Assembly: GCF_004761865.1 (NCBI RefSeq)
Contig: NZ_SJDM01000007.1
Span: 62,001 to 126,000, forward strand
DNA length: 64,000 bases
Origin: Crenalkalicoccus roseus
Lineage (GTDB): Bacteria; Pseudomonadota; Alphaproteobacteria; Acetobacterales; Acetobacteraceae
Direction of reading: 5' to 3'
Shown here: positions 49,285 through 57,915 of the stretch, piece by piece
Layout: each line of letters opens with the position of its first letter
How positions within the stretch are numbered: position 1 is the first letter of the stretch
Program-made: the position numbers and the translations under genes
The notes under the pieces: generated by a model
The model's input: only the letters and a program-made list of their open reading frames with translations
Told to the model about the DNA's origin: nothing
Database searches by the model: none

Positions 49285-50124
49285 TCACACCTGCCGGATG
49301 AACCCGGCCCAGCGGTCGAGGACGGGGAGAATCGCGTCCTCCTTCTCCGATTCCAGGGAGACCACCACGCGCGAGACGCCGAGGTCGCGCAGACGCCGGA
49401 TCTCCCCGAGATCCTCGGCCGCCCCGAAGGCGGTGACCGGCACGCCGGCGGGGTCGCGGCCGGCCTCTCTCGCCATCTCCCCGAACTTCGCCAGCGCCTC
49501 GTGGATCGGCGCGCGGCCGGTGATCGGGATCCAGCCATCGCCGTAGCGCAGCGCCCGCCGCGCCCCCTGCGGGAAGCCGCCGCCGACGATCACCGGCGGG
49601 TGCGGCTTCTGCACCGGCTTCGGCCAGGCCATGATCGGGTCGAAGTTGACGAACTCGCCGTGGTATTCGGGCTTCGGCTTGGTCCAGATTTCCTTCATGG
49701 CCTCGACGCGTTCGCGCACCAGCCTGGCGCGGGTGGCGAAGACGGTGCCATGGTTCTCCATCTCCTCGGCGTTCCAGCCGATGCCGATGCCGAACAGGAA
49801 GCGCCCGCCCGAGACCTGGTCGATCGAGGCGACCAGCTTCGCCGTCTGGATCGGGTCGCGCTGGTTCACCAGGCAGACGCCGGTGCCGATCTTCAGCGTC
49901 CGCGTCGCCGCCGCGGCGGCGGTGAGGCAGACGAAGGGGTCCATCACGTCGTAGTAGCGCTTGGGCAGTTCGCCCCCGCCCGGCCAGGGGGAGCGGCGCG
50001 ACAGAGGGATGTGGCTGTGCTCCGGCGCCCAGAGGGATTCGAAGCCGCGCTCCTCCAGCGCCCGCGCCAGCGCTGCGGGCGTCATGGAATAGTCGGTGAA
50101 GAACATCGAGGCGCCGAACAGCAT
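49285..50124 (-). CDS. LLM-class flavin-dependent oxidoreductase (luciferase-like, F420/FMN)
   Basis: 279 residues with the luciferase-like TIM-barrel fold: ALEERGFESLWAPEHSHIPL near 22, TRTLKIGTGVCLVNQRDPIQ near 72, then LVASIDQVSGGRFLFGIGIG and KPHPPVIVGGGFPQGARRAL. The pattern matches the TIGR03619-type F420-dependent group, but it could use FMN. Substrate unknown. The start ATG at 50122-50124 has GGGAGGGACGG upstream; a longer frame starts 7 codons earlier. It lies 72 bases after the mrp stop on the same strand. Confidence 0.82.
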   Translation of the reverse strand: MLFGASMFFTDYSMTPAALARALEERGFESLWAPEHSHIPLSRRSPWPGGGELPKRYYDVMDPFVCLTAAAAATRTLKIGTGVCLVNQRDPIQTAKLVASIDQVSGGRFLFGIGIGWNAEEMENHGTVFATRARLVRERVEAMKEIWTKPKPEYHGEFVNFDPIMAWPKPVQKPHPPVIVGGGFPQGARRALRYGDGWIPITGRAPIHEALAKFGEMAREAGRDPAGVPVTAFGAAEDLGEIRRLRDLGVSRVVVSLESEKEDAILPVLDRWAGFIRQV

Positions 50125-50196
50125 GACCGTCCCTCCCAGGCACACGCCCCGGAGCCTACACCGGATGCCGCGGCCGGGGAGGGCGGAGCCGCGGGC

Positions 50197-51327
50197 CTAC
50201 TCCACCACGATGCGCGGCGCCGCCGGGGCGCCGTCGCCCTCCAGCTTCTCCCACAGCCGCGCCGCGATGCGGCGGTAGGCGAGCGCCTCCTCCGTCTCCG
50301 GCCGCGCCGCGACGATGGGCGTGCCGGCATCGGCCAGTTCGCGGATCGCGAGCTTCAGCGGCAGCTCTCCCAGGAACTCGACGCCCAGCCGCTCCGCCTC
50401 GGCGCGCGCCCCGCCATGGCCGAAGACCTCGCTGCGGTGGCCGCAATTCGGGCAGCAGAAGAAGCTCATGTTCTCAATGATGCCGAGCACGGGTACGTTC
50501 ACGCGCTCGAACATCCTGACGCCGCGCCGGGCATCGAGCAGCGCCACGTCCTGCGGCGTGGAGACGATGACCGCGCCGGCGAGCGGCACCCGCTGCGACA
50601 TGGTGAGCTGCGCGTCGCCCGTGCCCGGCGGCATGTCCACCACCATGACGTCGAGCGGGCCCCATTCCACCTGGCCCATCATCTGCTCGAGCGCGCCCAT
50701 CACCATGGGGCCGCGCCAGATCATCGCGGTGTCGGCGTCCACCAGGAAGCCGATGGACATCGCCTTCAGCCCCCAGCGCCGCAGCGGGATGATCCGCTGC
50801 CCCTCGACCCGCGGCTTCTCCCGCGCGCCGAGCATCTGCGGCAGGGAGGGGCCGTAGATGTCGGCGTCGAGCAGCCCGGTGGAGAGTCCCTGCGCCGCCA
50901 GCGCCACGGCGAGGTTGACCGCGGTGGTGGACTTGCCGACGCCGCCCTTGCCCGAGGCGACGGCGATGATGCGCCTCACCTCCGGCAGCAGCATCGGCCC
51001 CTGCCCCGGGGGCGGCTTCGGCGCCGTGCGCGGCGCGGCGGCCCGAGCGGCGCCGCCCGGCGGCGGCTCCGCCGGCGCGCGGTGCGCGGTGAGCACCACG
51101 GTGGCGCTGAGCACGCCGCGAACGGAAGCGGCGGCCTTCTCCGCGGCGGCGCGCACCGGCTCCATCTCCCGCGCGCGCTCCCGCGGCACCTCGAGGGCCA
51201 GGTGCACGAGGCCGTCGCGCACGGTCAGGCCCTGTACCAGCCCGGCCTCGACGATGTCGCGGCCGCTCGCCGGGTCGCGGATGGTGCGCAGCGCCTCCCG
51301 CACCGCCTCCGCCAGTGTCTCTGCCAT
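50197..51327 (-). CDS. apbC: Mrp/ApbC-family Fe-S cluster carrier ATPase
   Basis: 376 residues, a P-loop ATPase that carries and inserts Fe-S clusters in the cytosol. An N-terminal DUF59-like (MIP18) domain spans about 1-90 (EALRTIRDPASGRDIVEAGL), a proline/alanine-rich linker follows, then the deviant Walker A site IIAVASGKGGVGKSTTAVNL near residue 125, DADIYGPSLPQMLG, VVDMPPGTGDAQLTMSQ and the cluster-binding CxxC in NMSFFCCPNCGHRSEVF near 290. The start ATG at 51325-51327 follows GGGAGG at a long distance. It is divergent from hflK, with a 195-base shared control region. Confidence 0.93.
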   Translation of the reverse strand: MAETLAEAVREALRTIRDPASGRDIVEAGLVQGLTVRDGLVHLALEVPRERAREMEPVRAAAEKAAASVRGVLSATVVLTAHRAPAEPPPGGAARAAAPRTAPKPPPGQGPMLLPEVRRIIAVASGKGGVGKSTTAVNLAVALAAQGLSTGLLDADIYGPSLPQMLGAREKPRVEGQRIIPLRRWGLKAMSIGFLVDADTAMIWRGPMVMGALEQMMGQVEWGPLDVMVVDMPPGTGDAQLTMSQRVPLAGAVIVSTPQDVALLDARRGVRMFERVNVPVLGIIENMSFFCCPNCGHRSEVFGHGGARAEAERLGVEFLGELPLKLAIRELADAGTPIVAARPETEEALAYRRIAARLWEKLEGDGAPAAPRIVVE

Positions 51328-51330
51328 CGC

Positions 51331-51359
51331 TTGAAAAGCCTCCCCGACCCGACAATATC
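51331..51359 (+). promoter_or_regulatory. Candidate promoter for hflK-hflC
   Basis: CTTGAAAA at 51330-51337 followed by the AT-rich CAATATC at 51353-51359; as TTGAAA-N17-AATATC it is an acceptable sigma70-type pair, and the CTTGAAA form also resembles heat-shock -35 boxes. It is the only AT-rich element in the mrp-hflK gap. The leader would be about 155 bases. Confidence 0.35.
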
Positions 51360-51522
51360 GCTCTGCGGCGGCGCGTAAATTCTGGCCTGCGCGGGCGACA
51401 GCAGCCCGCCTTCGTGTCATATGGACGGGCCGCGGCGCTCCATCCACCCCCCGAGAGGGGGCGGCGCCGGTACGAACACGACAATACCAACCCGGGATCA
51501 GCAGCGGAGGCCGGCAGAAGAG

Positions 51523-52704
51523 ATGGCGTTGAACACCGGTGGACCCAGCCCCTGGGGCAACCCACGCCCGGGCGGGCCGTGGGGAGCGCCGCCGCCCCCG
51601 CCGGGGGGGCGCGGCGGGCCCGGTCCTGACCTCGACGACCTGATCCGGCAGGCGCAGGATTGGGTGCGGCGCGTCCTCCCCGGCCGCGGCGGCGGCAAGG
51701 GGCTTTCCGTGCTGGCGCTGATCGTGCTGGCGCTGTGGGCGGCCTCGGGCTTCTACCGGGTGCAGCCCGACGAGGAGGGGGTGGTGCTGCGCTTCGGCGC
51801 CTTCAACCGCACCACCGCGCCCGGCCTGAACTACCACATCCCCTGGCCGGTGGAGACGGCGCTGACGCCCCGCGTCACCACCGAGAACCTGGTGTTCGTC
51901 GGCTTCCGCACCGCCGATCCCGGTACCACCCGCGCCCCCGTGGTGCGCGACGTGCCCGAGGAGTCGCTCATGCTGACGGGGGACGAGAACATCATCGACA
52001 TCGACTTCGTGGTGCGCTGGCGCATCCGCGAGGCCGCGGACTTCCTGTTCAACACCCGCAACCCCGAGAACACGATCAAGTCCGCCGCCGAGAGCGTGAT
52101 GCGCGAGGTGATCGGCCGCACGCCGATCCAGCCCGCGCTGACCGAGGCGCGCGCCCAGATCGAGGAGCAGGTGCGCGCCGGCACCCAGGCGATCCTCGAC
52201 CAGTACGGCGCCGGCGTCGCCGTCACCCAGGTGCAGCTGCAGAAGGTGGACCCCCCGTCGGCGGTGATCGAGGCCTTCCGCGACGTGCAGCGCGCCGCGG
52301 CGGACCGCGAGCGGCAGCGCAACGAGGCCGAGGCCTACCGCAACGACATCATCCCCCGTGCCCGCGGCGAGGCCGAGCGGTTGGTGCAGGAGGCGCAAGC
52401 CTTCCGCGACAGCCAGGTGGCCCGCGCCCGCGGCGAGGCGCAGCGCTTCACGCAGGTGCTGGCCGCCTACCAGCAGGCGCAGGACATCACCATGCGCCGC
52501 CTCTACCTCGAGACCATGGAGGACATCCTGCGCCGCAACCCGAAGGTCATGGTGGATGACCGGCTGCAGGGCCTGGTGCCATTCCTGAACCTGAACGAGA
52601 ACGGCCGTCAGGCGCAGCAGCAGCCGCAGCAGCGCCCCGCCGTCTCCCCCGGCGTGGCCGCGCCGGCGCTGATGCCGGGTCGCCCGGCGGGAGTGACGCG
52701 ATGA
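51523..52704 (+). CDS. hflK: FtsH protease modulator HflK
   Basis: 393 residues, a membrane-anchored SPFH-domain protein. The glycine/proline-rich cytoplasmic start (PSPWGNPRPGGPWGAPPPPP) is typical of HflK, followed by a membrane helix (GLSVLALIVLALWAASGFYR near 65), the SPFH domain (VQPDEEGVVLRFGAFNRTTA onward) and a long charged coiled-coil stretch (RERQRNEAEAYRNDIIPRAR). HflK and HflC form a large periplasmic cage around the FtsH protease. The ATG at 51523 has GGCAGAAGAG before it. It overlaps hflC by 4 bases. Confidence 0.94.
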   Translation: MALNTGGPSPWGNPRPGGPWGAPPPPPGGRGGPGPDLDDLIRQAQDWVRRVLPGRGGGKGLSVLALIVLALWAASGFYRVQPDEEGVVLRFGAFNRTTAPGLNYHIPWPVETALTPRVTTENLVFVGFRTADPGTTRAPVVRDVPEESLMLTGDENIIDIDFVVRWRIREAADFLFNTRNPENTIKSAAESVMREVIGRTPIQPALTEARAQIEEQVRAGTQAILDQYGAGVAVTQVQLQKVDPPSAVIEAFRDVQRAAADRERQRNEAEAYRNDIIPRARGEAERLVQEAQAFRDSQVARARGEAQRFTQVLAAYQQAQDITMRRLYLETMEDILRRNPKVMVDDRLQGLVPFLNLNENGRQAQQQPQQRPAVSPGVAAPALMPGRPAGVTR

Positions 52705-53672
52705 ACCGTCTTGTCGTCTTCGGCGCCGCGGCGCTCGTCCTCCTGATCGTCGCGCTGTCCTCGCTGTTCACGGTGCACCAGACTCAGCAGGTGCTGATCA
52801 CCCAGTTCGGCGAGCCGATCCGCGTGATCCGCGAGCCCGGCCTCGCGGTGAAGCTGCCCTTCATCCAGTCGGTGATCACCGTGGACCGCCGGCTGCTCGA
52901 CTACGACGCGCCGGGCCAGGAGGTGATCCTCGGCGACCAGCGCCGCGTGGTGGTGGACACCTTCACCCGCTACCGCATCGTCGATCCGCTGCGCTTCTAC
53001 CAGACGGTCGGCGCCACCGAGGCCGGCATCCGCCTGCGGCTCGGCCCCGCCGTCTCCTCGGCGCTGCGGAACACGCTCGGCAACGAGCCGCTGATGGCGG
53101 TGCTCTCCGCCGACCGCGCGCGGATCATGGGCGAGATCCGCGACCGCGTGAACCAGGAGGCGCGCAGCTTCGGCATCCAGGTGGAGGATGTGCGCATCCG
53201 CCGCGCCGACCTGCCGGAGGAGAACACCCAGGCCATCCTGGCCCGCATGCAGTCCGAGCGCGAGCGCGTGGCCCGCGAGCAGCGCGCCGAGGGTGCTGAG
53301 CAGGCGCAGCGCATCCGCGCCAGCGCCGAGCGCGAGCGCACCGTGCTGCTGGCGGAGGCGCAGTCCCAGGCCGAGATCCTGCGCGGCCAGGGCGAGCAGC
53401 AGGCGATCGCCATCTTCGCCGACGCCTTCCAGCGCGACCCGGAATTCTACCAATTCTGGCGCACCATGCAGGCCTGGCGCGAAGCCTTCTCCGATGGCGA
53501 GTCGCGGCTGCTGCTGAGCCCCGATTCGGAGTTCTTCCGCTACTTCCGGTCCATGCCGCAGAACAACGCGACCGCCGCGGCGGCGGCCCCGGCCGCCGGG
53601 AACGGGGCGCCGCCCGCTCCCGTGGACACGGCGCAGGCCGTGCCGGAACAGCCCGGCACGCAGGCGCGGTAG
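52701..53672 (+). CDS. hflC: FtsH protease modulator HflC
   Basis: 323 residues. The N-terminal membrane helix (LVVFGAAALVLLIVALSSLF) is followed by the SPFH domain with VHQTQQVLITQFGEPIRVIR, LLDYDAPGQEVILGDQRRV and the coiled-coil (RMQSERERVAREQRAEGAEQ, then ILRGQGEQQAIAIFADAF). YQFWRTMQAWREAF and FRYFRSM are typical HflC end motifs; beyond them this protein has an alanine/proline-rich tail of about 40 residues. It acts with HflK on FtsH. A strong hairpin terminates the operon. Confidence 0.94.
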   Translation: MNRLVVFGAAALVLLIVALSSLFTVHQTQQVLITQFGEPIRVIREPGLAVKLPFIQSVITVDRRLLDYDAPGQEVILGDQRRVVVDTFTRYRIVDPLRFYQTVGATEAGIRLRLGPAVSSALRNTLGNEPLMAVLSADRARIMGEIRDRVNQEARSFGIQVEDVRIRRADLPEENTQAILARMQSERERVAREQRAEGAEQAQRIRASAERERTVLLAEAQSQAEILRGQGEQQAIAIFADAFQRDPEFYQFWRTMQAWREAFSDGESRLLLSPDSEFFRYFRSMPQNNATAAAAAPAAGNGAPPAPVDTAQAVPEQPGTQAR

Positions 53673-53692
53673 CGGGCGCGGGGCGGCCGAAG

Positions 53693-53717
53693 GGGGGCGG
53701 AGCCGCGCTCCGCCCCC
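53693..53717. terminator. Bidirectional hairpin terminator after hflC
   Basis: GGGGGCGGAG (53693-53702) and CTCCGCCCCC (53708-53717) form a perfect 10-pair stem with loop CCGCG. It lies between the convergent hflC and DUF2891 genes and can serve both. No T-run is present on either side. Confidence 0.65.
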
Positions 53718-53742
53718 TCGCCGCGTCCGGAGCACGGGCACA

Positions 53743-54750
53743 TCAGGCCGGGGGCGCGTCCAGGGCGAGCAGCGCGAAGCTCCCCAGCCAGTGCGCGCCC
53801 ATGTAGTCGCCCCCCACATGGGGCAGGCTGGCCGCGAGATGCGCGGCCGCCGCCGCCTCGGCCCGCCGCCGGCGGGGATCCTCCGCCTCCCACCCCGTGG
53901 CCAGGGCGCGCCAGCACCAGGCGCGGCTGAGGTTCAGCCCGTCCAGATGCACGATCCGCCCGTCGGTGCGGTCGCTGACCCGTGCGGGGCGGAACAGCGT
54001 CGCCGGCTCCCCCAGGGCGAGGCGGGGCAGGAAGCGGCCAAGCCAGGGCGCGAATTCCGCGGCGGGCAGCAGGCGGCGCATGCACTCCGCCTCGATCAGC
54101 GCCGGCGAGAGGAAATCCTCCCCGCCCGGCTCCCAGGCCTGGCAATCCGCATCCTCCCCGTACCAGGACAGCGCCTTCTCCCCGAGCAGGGCGAACAGCG
54201 CCGGATCCCGCCCCGCCGCCCAGTCGGCGGCCAGAGCGAGGGCGAAGGCGGTGTTGCCATGGGTCCCGGCGCGCACCGGATAGTCGGCGCGCGGCAGGAA
54301 GTCCCGCAGGCGTTCGGCGAAGGCGCGGGCCAGGGGCTCGAGCGCCGCCGCCCAGCCTCCGCCCTCCAGCCCGTCGAGCTCCGCCGCCAGGCGCAGCAGC
54401 CAGGCCCAGCCATAGGGGCGTTCGAAGCCGCGCGACAGCGGCCGGTCGAGATAGGCGCGCTCCGCCGCCACCTTCTCCGGCGTGAGCTGGGCGTCGAACA
54501 GGGCGCGGATGGCGGGGGCGGGCGCCATGGCCGGGAAGCGCCGCAGCAGCCTCGCCAGCATCCAGTAGGCGTGGACGCAGGAGTGCCAGTCGAAGCTGCC
54601 GTAGAACACCGGATGCAGGGTGCGGGGCGGGCGGAGATCCTCCTCCCCGCCCAGCACGTGGTCGGGCTTGTTCGGCCATTCGCGCCGCACATGGCCGAGG
54701 GCGATGGCGGCAAGGCGCCGCGCCATCTCCTCCTCCAGGCCGTCGCGCAT
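53743..54750 (-). CDS. DUF2891-family protein
   Basis: 335 residues matching the DUF2891 family of cytosolic, alpha-helical (probably (alpha/alpha)6-barrel) proteins. Recognisable are HPVFYGSFDWHSCVHAYWML near residue 46, RPLSRGFERPYGWAWLLRLA near 103, THGNTAFALALA, and near the end LDGLNLSRAWCWRALATGW and HVGGDYMGAHWLGSFALLAL. The histidine and aspartate clusters suggest an enzyme or ligand-binding role, but none is established. It is divergent from the alcohol dehydrogenase gene by 50 bases. Confidence 0.83.
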   Translation of the reverse strand: MRDGLEEEMARRLAAIALGHVRREWPNKPDHVLGGEEDLRPPRTLHPVFYGSFDWHSCVHAYWMLARLLRRFPAMAPAPAIRALFDAQLTPEKVAAERAYLDRPLSRGFERPYGWAWLLRLAAELDGLEGGGWAAALEPLARAFAERLRDFLPRADYPVRAGTHGNTAFALALAADWAAGRDPALFALLGEKALSWYGEDADCQAWEPGGEDFLSPALIEAECMRRLLPAAEFAPWLGRFLPRLALGEPATLFRPARVSDRTDGRIVHLDGLNLSRAWCWRALATGWEAEDPRRRRAEAAAAAHLAASLPHVGGDYMGAHWLGSFALLALDAPPA

Positions 54751-54800
54751 CGCTGCTCCCCATGCCGTGCCACGCTATCCTGCGGGGAAGGAGGCGGGGC

Positions 54801-55796
54801 ATGCAAACCACGACACGCGCCATGGTGCTGGAACGGCCGGGCCGGCCACTCGCGCTGCGCTGCCTGCCGGTGCCCGAGCCCGGCCCGGGGCAGGTGCGGC
54901 TCAGGGTCCGCGCCTGCGCCGTCTGCCGCACCGACCTGCATGTGGTGGATGGCGAACTGCCCGCCGCGAAGCCGGATGTGGTGCCGGGCCACGAGATCGT
55001 CGGGACCGTCGAGGCGGTGGGCGCGGGTGTGGAGCGGTTCGGTCCCGGCGCGCGGGTCGGCGTCCCCTGGCTCGGCTGGGCCTGCGGCACCTGCCGCTTC
55101 TGCCGCTCGGGGCGGGAGAACCTGTGCGGGCAGGCGCGCTTCACCGGCTATCAGCTCGATGGCGGCTATGCCGAGCATGTGGTGGCGGATGCGCGCTTCT
55201 GCTTCCCCCTGCCCGGCAGCTATGGGGATGCGGAGGCGGCGCCCCTGCTCTGCGCCGGGCTGATCGGCCACCGGGCGCTGCGCATGGCCGGCGACGCGGC
55301 ACGGCTCGGCCTCTACGGCTTCGGGGCGGCGGCGCACATCGTGGCGCAGGTGGCGCGCCACGAGGGGCGGCGCGTCTTCGCCTTCACCCGGCCCGGCGAC
55401 GCGGCGGCGCAGGGCTTCGCCCGCCGGCTCGGCGCCGAATGGGCCGGCGGCTCGGACGAGGCTCCGCCGGAACCCCTCGACGCGGCGCTGATCTTCGCCC
55501 CCGTCGGCGCGCTGGTGCCGGCCGCGCTGCGGGCGGTGGACCGCGGCGGCACCGTGGTCTGCGCCGGCATCCACATGAGCGACATCCCGGCCTTTCCCTA
55601 CGCCATCCTGTGGCACGAGCGGCGCGTGCTCTCGGTGGCCAACCTGACCCGGCGCGACGCGGAGGAGTTCCTGGCGCTCGCGCCGCGCATCCCGGTGCGG
55701 ACCGAGATCGAGACCCTGCCGCTCGAACAGGCAAACGAGGCGCTGCGCCGGCTGCGCGCCGGCGAGGTGACGGGCGCGCTGGTGCTGGTGCCATGA
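54801..55796 (+). CDS. Zinc-dependent alcohol dehydrogenase (AdhA type)
   Basis: 331 residues of the medium-chain dehydrogenase family. The catalytic zinc ligands are in ACAVCRTDLHVVDGE near residue 38 and VPGHEIVGTVEAVG near 60, and the structural zinc is in the four cysteines of CGTCRFCRSGRENLC near 95. The nucleotide region LGLYGFGAAAHIVAQVA near 172 has a GxGxxA pattern. It resembles the AdhA zinc-binding alcohol dehydrogenase subgroup. The ATG at 54801 with GGAGGCGGGGC is preferred over the longer frame. Oxidises an unknown alcohol with NAD(P). Confidence 0.87.
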   Translation: MQTTTRAMVLERPGRPLALRCLPVPEPGPGQVRLRVRACAVCRTDLHVVDGELPAAKPDVVPGHEIVGTVEAVGAGVERFGPGARVGVPWLGWACGTCRFCRSGRENLCGQARFTGYQLDGGYAEHVVADARFCFPLPGSYGDAEAAPLLCAGLIGHRALRMAGDAARLGLYGFGAAAHIVAQVARHEGRRVFAFTRPGDAAAQGFARRLGAEWAGGSDEAPPEPLDAALIFAPVGALVPAALRAVDRGGTVVCAGIHMSDIPAFPYAILWHERRVLSVANLTRRDAEEFLALAPRIPVRTEIETLPLEQANEALRRLRAGEVTGALVLVP

Positions 55797-55800
55797 GGCG

Positions 55801-55834
55801 GATCCCGTTCAGGCGGAATGCGCCCGGACGGGCG
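55801..55834. repeat. Partial copy of the palindromic repeat, with an adjacent hairpin
   Basis: The first 19 bases (GATCCCGTTCAGGCGGAAT) are identical to 18333-18351. They are followed by CGCCC/GGGCG, a short stem (55821-55825 with 55830-55834) around GGAC. It lies between two convergent genes, where it may end both transcripts. Confidence 0.5.
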
Positions 55835-55838
55835 ACGT

Positions 55839-56150
55839 TCAGGAGCCGCGGCCGAGGGCGGGGTTCGGGCCCGGATGCACCGGCTGGCCGGGCGGATGCT
55901 CGGCCCCGGCAGGGGGCACGGGCTGCCGCTGCGTGGTTCCGGGGCTGGTGTCGGTCTGCCCGCCGCCCTGGTCGCGGCGCGGGGTTCCATTGCCCAGGCT
56001 CTCCGCCTGCACCGGCGCCGCCTCCTGCCGCTGCTGGGCGGATTGCGGATCCTGGGGCAGGGGGGCCGGCGTCTGCGCGCCCGCCCCGCCGGGGGCAAGG
56101 GCGAAGGCAAGCGCCGCCGCGGCGAGCAGGCGCGGAAGGCCAAGGGTCAT
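55839..56150 (-). CDS. Small exported proline/glutamine-rich protein
   Basis: 103 residues from the ATG at 56148-56150, which has TGGGAG upstream. A Sec-type signal peptide is clear (LPRLLAAAALAFALAPGGAG, ending AQ), so it is exported. The mature part is low-complexity, rich in Pro, Gln, Gly and Ala (APLPQDPQSAQQRQEAAPVQ) without cysteines or recognised motifs, and is probably disordered. It is unrecognised. It lies downstream of the Mrp antiporter operon on the same strand, 94 bases after its last stop. Confidence 0.65.
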   Translation of the reverse strand: MTLGLPRLLAAAALAFALAPGGAGAQTPAPLPQDPQSAQQRQEAAPVQAESLGNGTPRRDQGGGQTDTSPGTTQRQPVPPAGAEHPPGQPVHPGPNPALGRGS

Positions 56151-56244
56151 CGGTAGCGACTCCCATGAGAACGCCACCGAAACGCGGCGGCGGGGCGGGC
56201 GGTTGCGGCCTCGCCACGCCTCGGGCCGGCGGCCGCCGGCCGCA

Positions 56245-57915
56245 TCAGGGCAGCAGCGCCACGGAGGCGCCGAGCAGGAGCATCACCGCGAGCAGCGAAA
56301 GCCCCGCCGCGGGCCATTCGCGCAGCACCCGCTCGGCCCGCGTCAGCGCCAGCGTCAGGCCGCGGCGCGGCCGCAGCGGGGGCGGGGCGATCCGGGGCGG
56401 GCGCAGCAGCGGCGCCACCCGCCGCGCCGTGCCCTCGCCAAGCACCACCAGATCGCCCTCCGGCAGCGCCGGCAGCCGCACCCAGCGCGCCAGGGCGAGG
56501 GCGATCAGCGCGCCGAGCAGCACCGGCCAGAGCTGCTCCCACAGGATGGCCGGCGCCAGCGCATAGGCCAGCGCGCCCTCCTCCCCCGCGAGATGGAGGC
56601 CCCAGGGCACGAGAAGCGCGGCAAGCGCCGCCACCAGCCAGGGCACGACCAGGCCGCGCGGAGCGGCGGCGGCCGGCGCCTCGGCCGCCGTGGCGGCGAG
56701 GCAGCGCAGGAAATGCACCATCAGCACCGTCGTGGTCACGGAGGTAAGGCCGGCCAGGCGCCCGACATAACCCTCTCCGAGCGGTTCCTTCATCGCCAGC
56801 TTGGCGAGCGCCCCGCCGGTCAGCGGCAGGCCGCCCAGCGCCACCGCCAGCACCGCCGCCGCCGCCAGCACCCAGCCGAGGCGGTCGCGTCCGGTGGCGG
56901 CGACCACGCCCACGGCGAGGAACAGTGCGCCCTTGGCCAGCGCATGGTGCGCCGCGTGCAGCGCCGCCGCCGCGCCGACCCCGGCATTGGCCTCGGCGAG
57001 GGCCACGCCGAGCAGCGCCGTCACCAGCCCCATCTGGCTGACGGTGGAATAGGCGAGCACCGTCTTCGGGTTGGACTGCGTCACCCCGATGGCGACGCCA
57101 TAGAAGGCGGTAAACAGGCCGGCGAGGGCGAGCGCCTCGCCCCAGGCGGGCATTCCCGCCTCCAGTGGCAGGAAGCGCAGCAGGCCGAAGATGCCGGCCT
57201 TGACCAGCGCCCCGCTCAGCACCGCCGAGGCGGGAGTGGGCGCCGCCGGATGGGCGAGGGGCAGCCACACATGCAGCGGCACCAGCCCCGCCTTCAGCCC
57301 GAAGCCCGCGACCAGCAGCAGGAGCGTCAGGTCGCGCCAGGGTGAGTCCGGCAGCGCCGCCACCGCCGGTGCGATCAGCAGGCTGTCCGCGGCCGCCGCC
57401 AGCAGCATGAAGCCGAGCAGCAGGCAGATCTCGCCGGACAGGGCGAGCAGGATGTAGATGAAGGCGGCCCGGTGCGCCCGCGCCGTCTCCTCGTGCACCA
57501 CGAGGCCGTAGGCGGTGAGGCTCACCAGCGCGAAGGAGAGGTAGAAGCTGACGATGTCGGCGGCGAGGAACACGCCGAGGCCGCCGGTCAGCGTCAGCAG
57601 CCAGAAGGCGGCGAAGCGCTCGGCCAGCGCCTTGCCGCGCAGATAGGCGGCGGCGTAGGCGCCGGCGGCGATCCAGAGCAGCGCCGTCGCGCCCAGGAAC
57701 ACCGCCCCCGTGGCGTCGAGCGCCAGCGCCATGCCGAGCAGCAGCCACGGGCCCTCTTCCACCAGGCCGACCGGGCCCGAGAGCGCCGTCGCCAGCGCCG
57801 GCAGCGGCGCGACCGGCAGCAGCGCCAGCATGTGCGCGCGCACCGGGCGCGCCAGGCAGGCGAGCAGCAGCGCCACCGGAAAGCCGAGGGCGAGCCAGGG
57901 AAGGGCGGCCGTCAC
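56245..57915 (-). CDS. Third antiporter-like (NuoL/M/N, MrpD-like) subunit, lacking the TM5 glutamate
   Basis: 556 residues with about 14 membrane helices of the proton-pumping antiporter family (proton_antipo_M). The conserved lysines are kept (VAGFGLKAGLVPLHVWLPLA near 215 and GALVKAGIFG near 243), as are AYSTVSQMGLVTAL and HHALAKGALFLAVG. At the place where relatives have F-E-L-x-S (the antiporter glutamate of TM5), this protein reads FYLSFALVSLTAYGLV, with Ala129 for Glu. The C-terminal ~100 residues extend beyond the core and end in a hydrophobic helix. GTG at 57913-57915 overlaps the previous stop. It is the last membrane gene of the Mrp-type operon. Confidence 0.82.
   Translation of the reverse strand: MTAALPWLALGFPVALLLACLARPVRAHMLALLPVAPLPALATALSGPVGLVEEGPWLLLGMALALDATGAVFLGATALLWIAAGAYAAAYLRGKALAERFAAFWLLTLTGGLGVFLAADIVSFYLSFALVSLTAYGLVVHEETARAHRAAFIYILLALSGEICLLLGFMLLAAAADSLLIAPAVAALPDSPWRDLTLLLLVAGFGLKAGLVPLHVWLPLAHPAAPTPASAVLSGALVKAGIFGLLRFLPLEAGMPAWGEALALAGLFTAFYGVAIGVTQSNPKTVLAYSTVSQMGLVTALLGVALAEANAGVGAAAALHAAHHALAKGALFLAVGVVAATGRDRLGWVLAAAAVLAVALGGLPLTGGALAKLAMKEPLGEGYVGRLAGLTSVTTTVLMVHFLRCLAATAAEAPAAAAPRGLVVPWLVAALAALLVPWGLHLAGEEGALAYALAPAILWEQLWPVLLGALIALALARWVRLPALPEGDLVVLGEGTARRVAPLLRPPRIAPPPLRPRRGLTLALTRAERVLREWPAAGLSLLAVMLLLGASVALLP

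Noticed and set aside
55818-56156. Plus-strand 112-codon frame opposite the exported Pro/Gln-rich protein
   Set aside because: Arg-rich shadow frame without a ribosome site; the minus-strand frame has a clear signal peptide and ribosome site.
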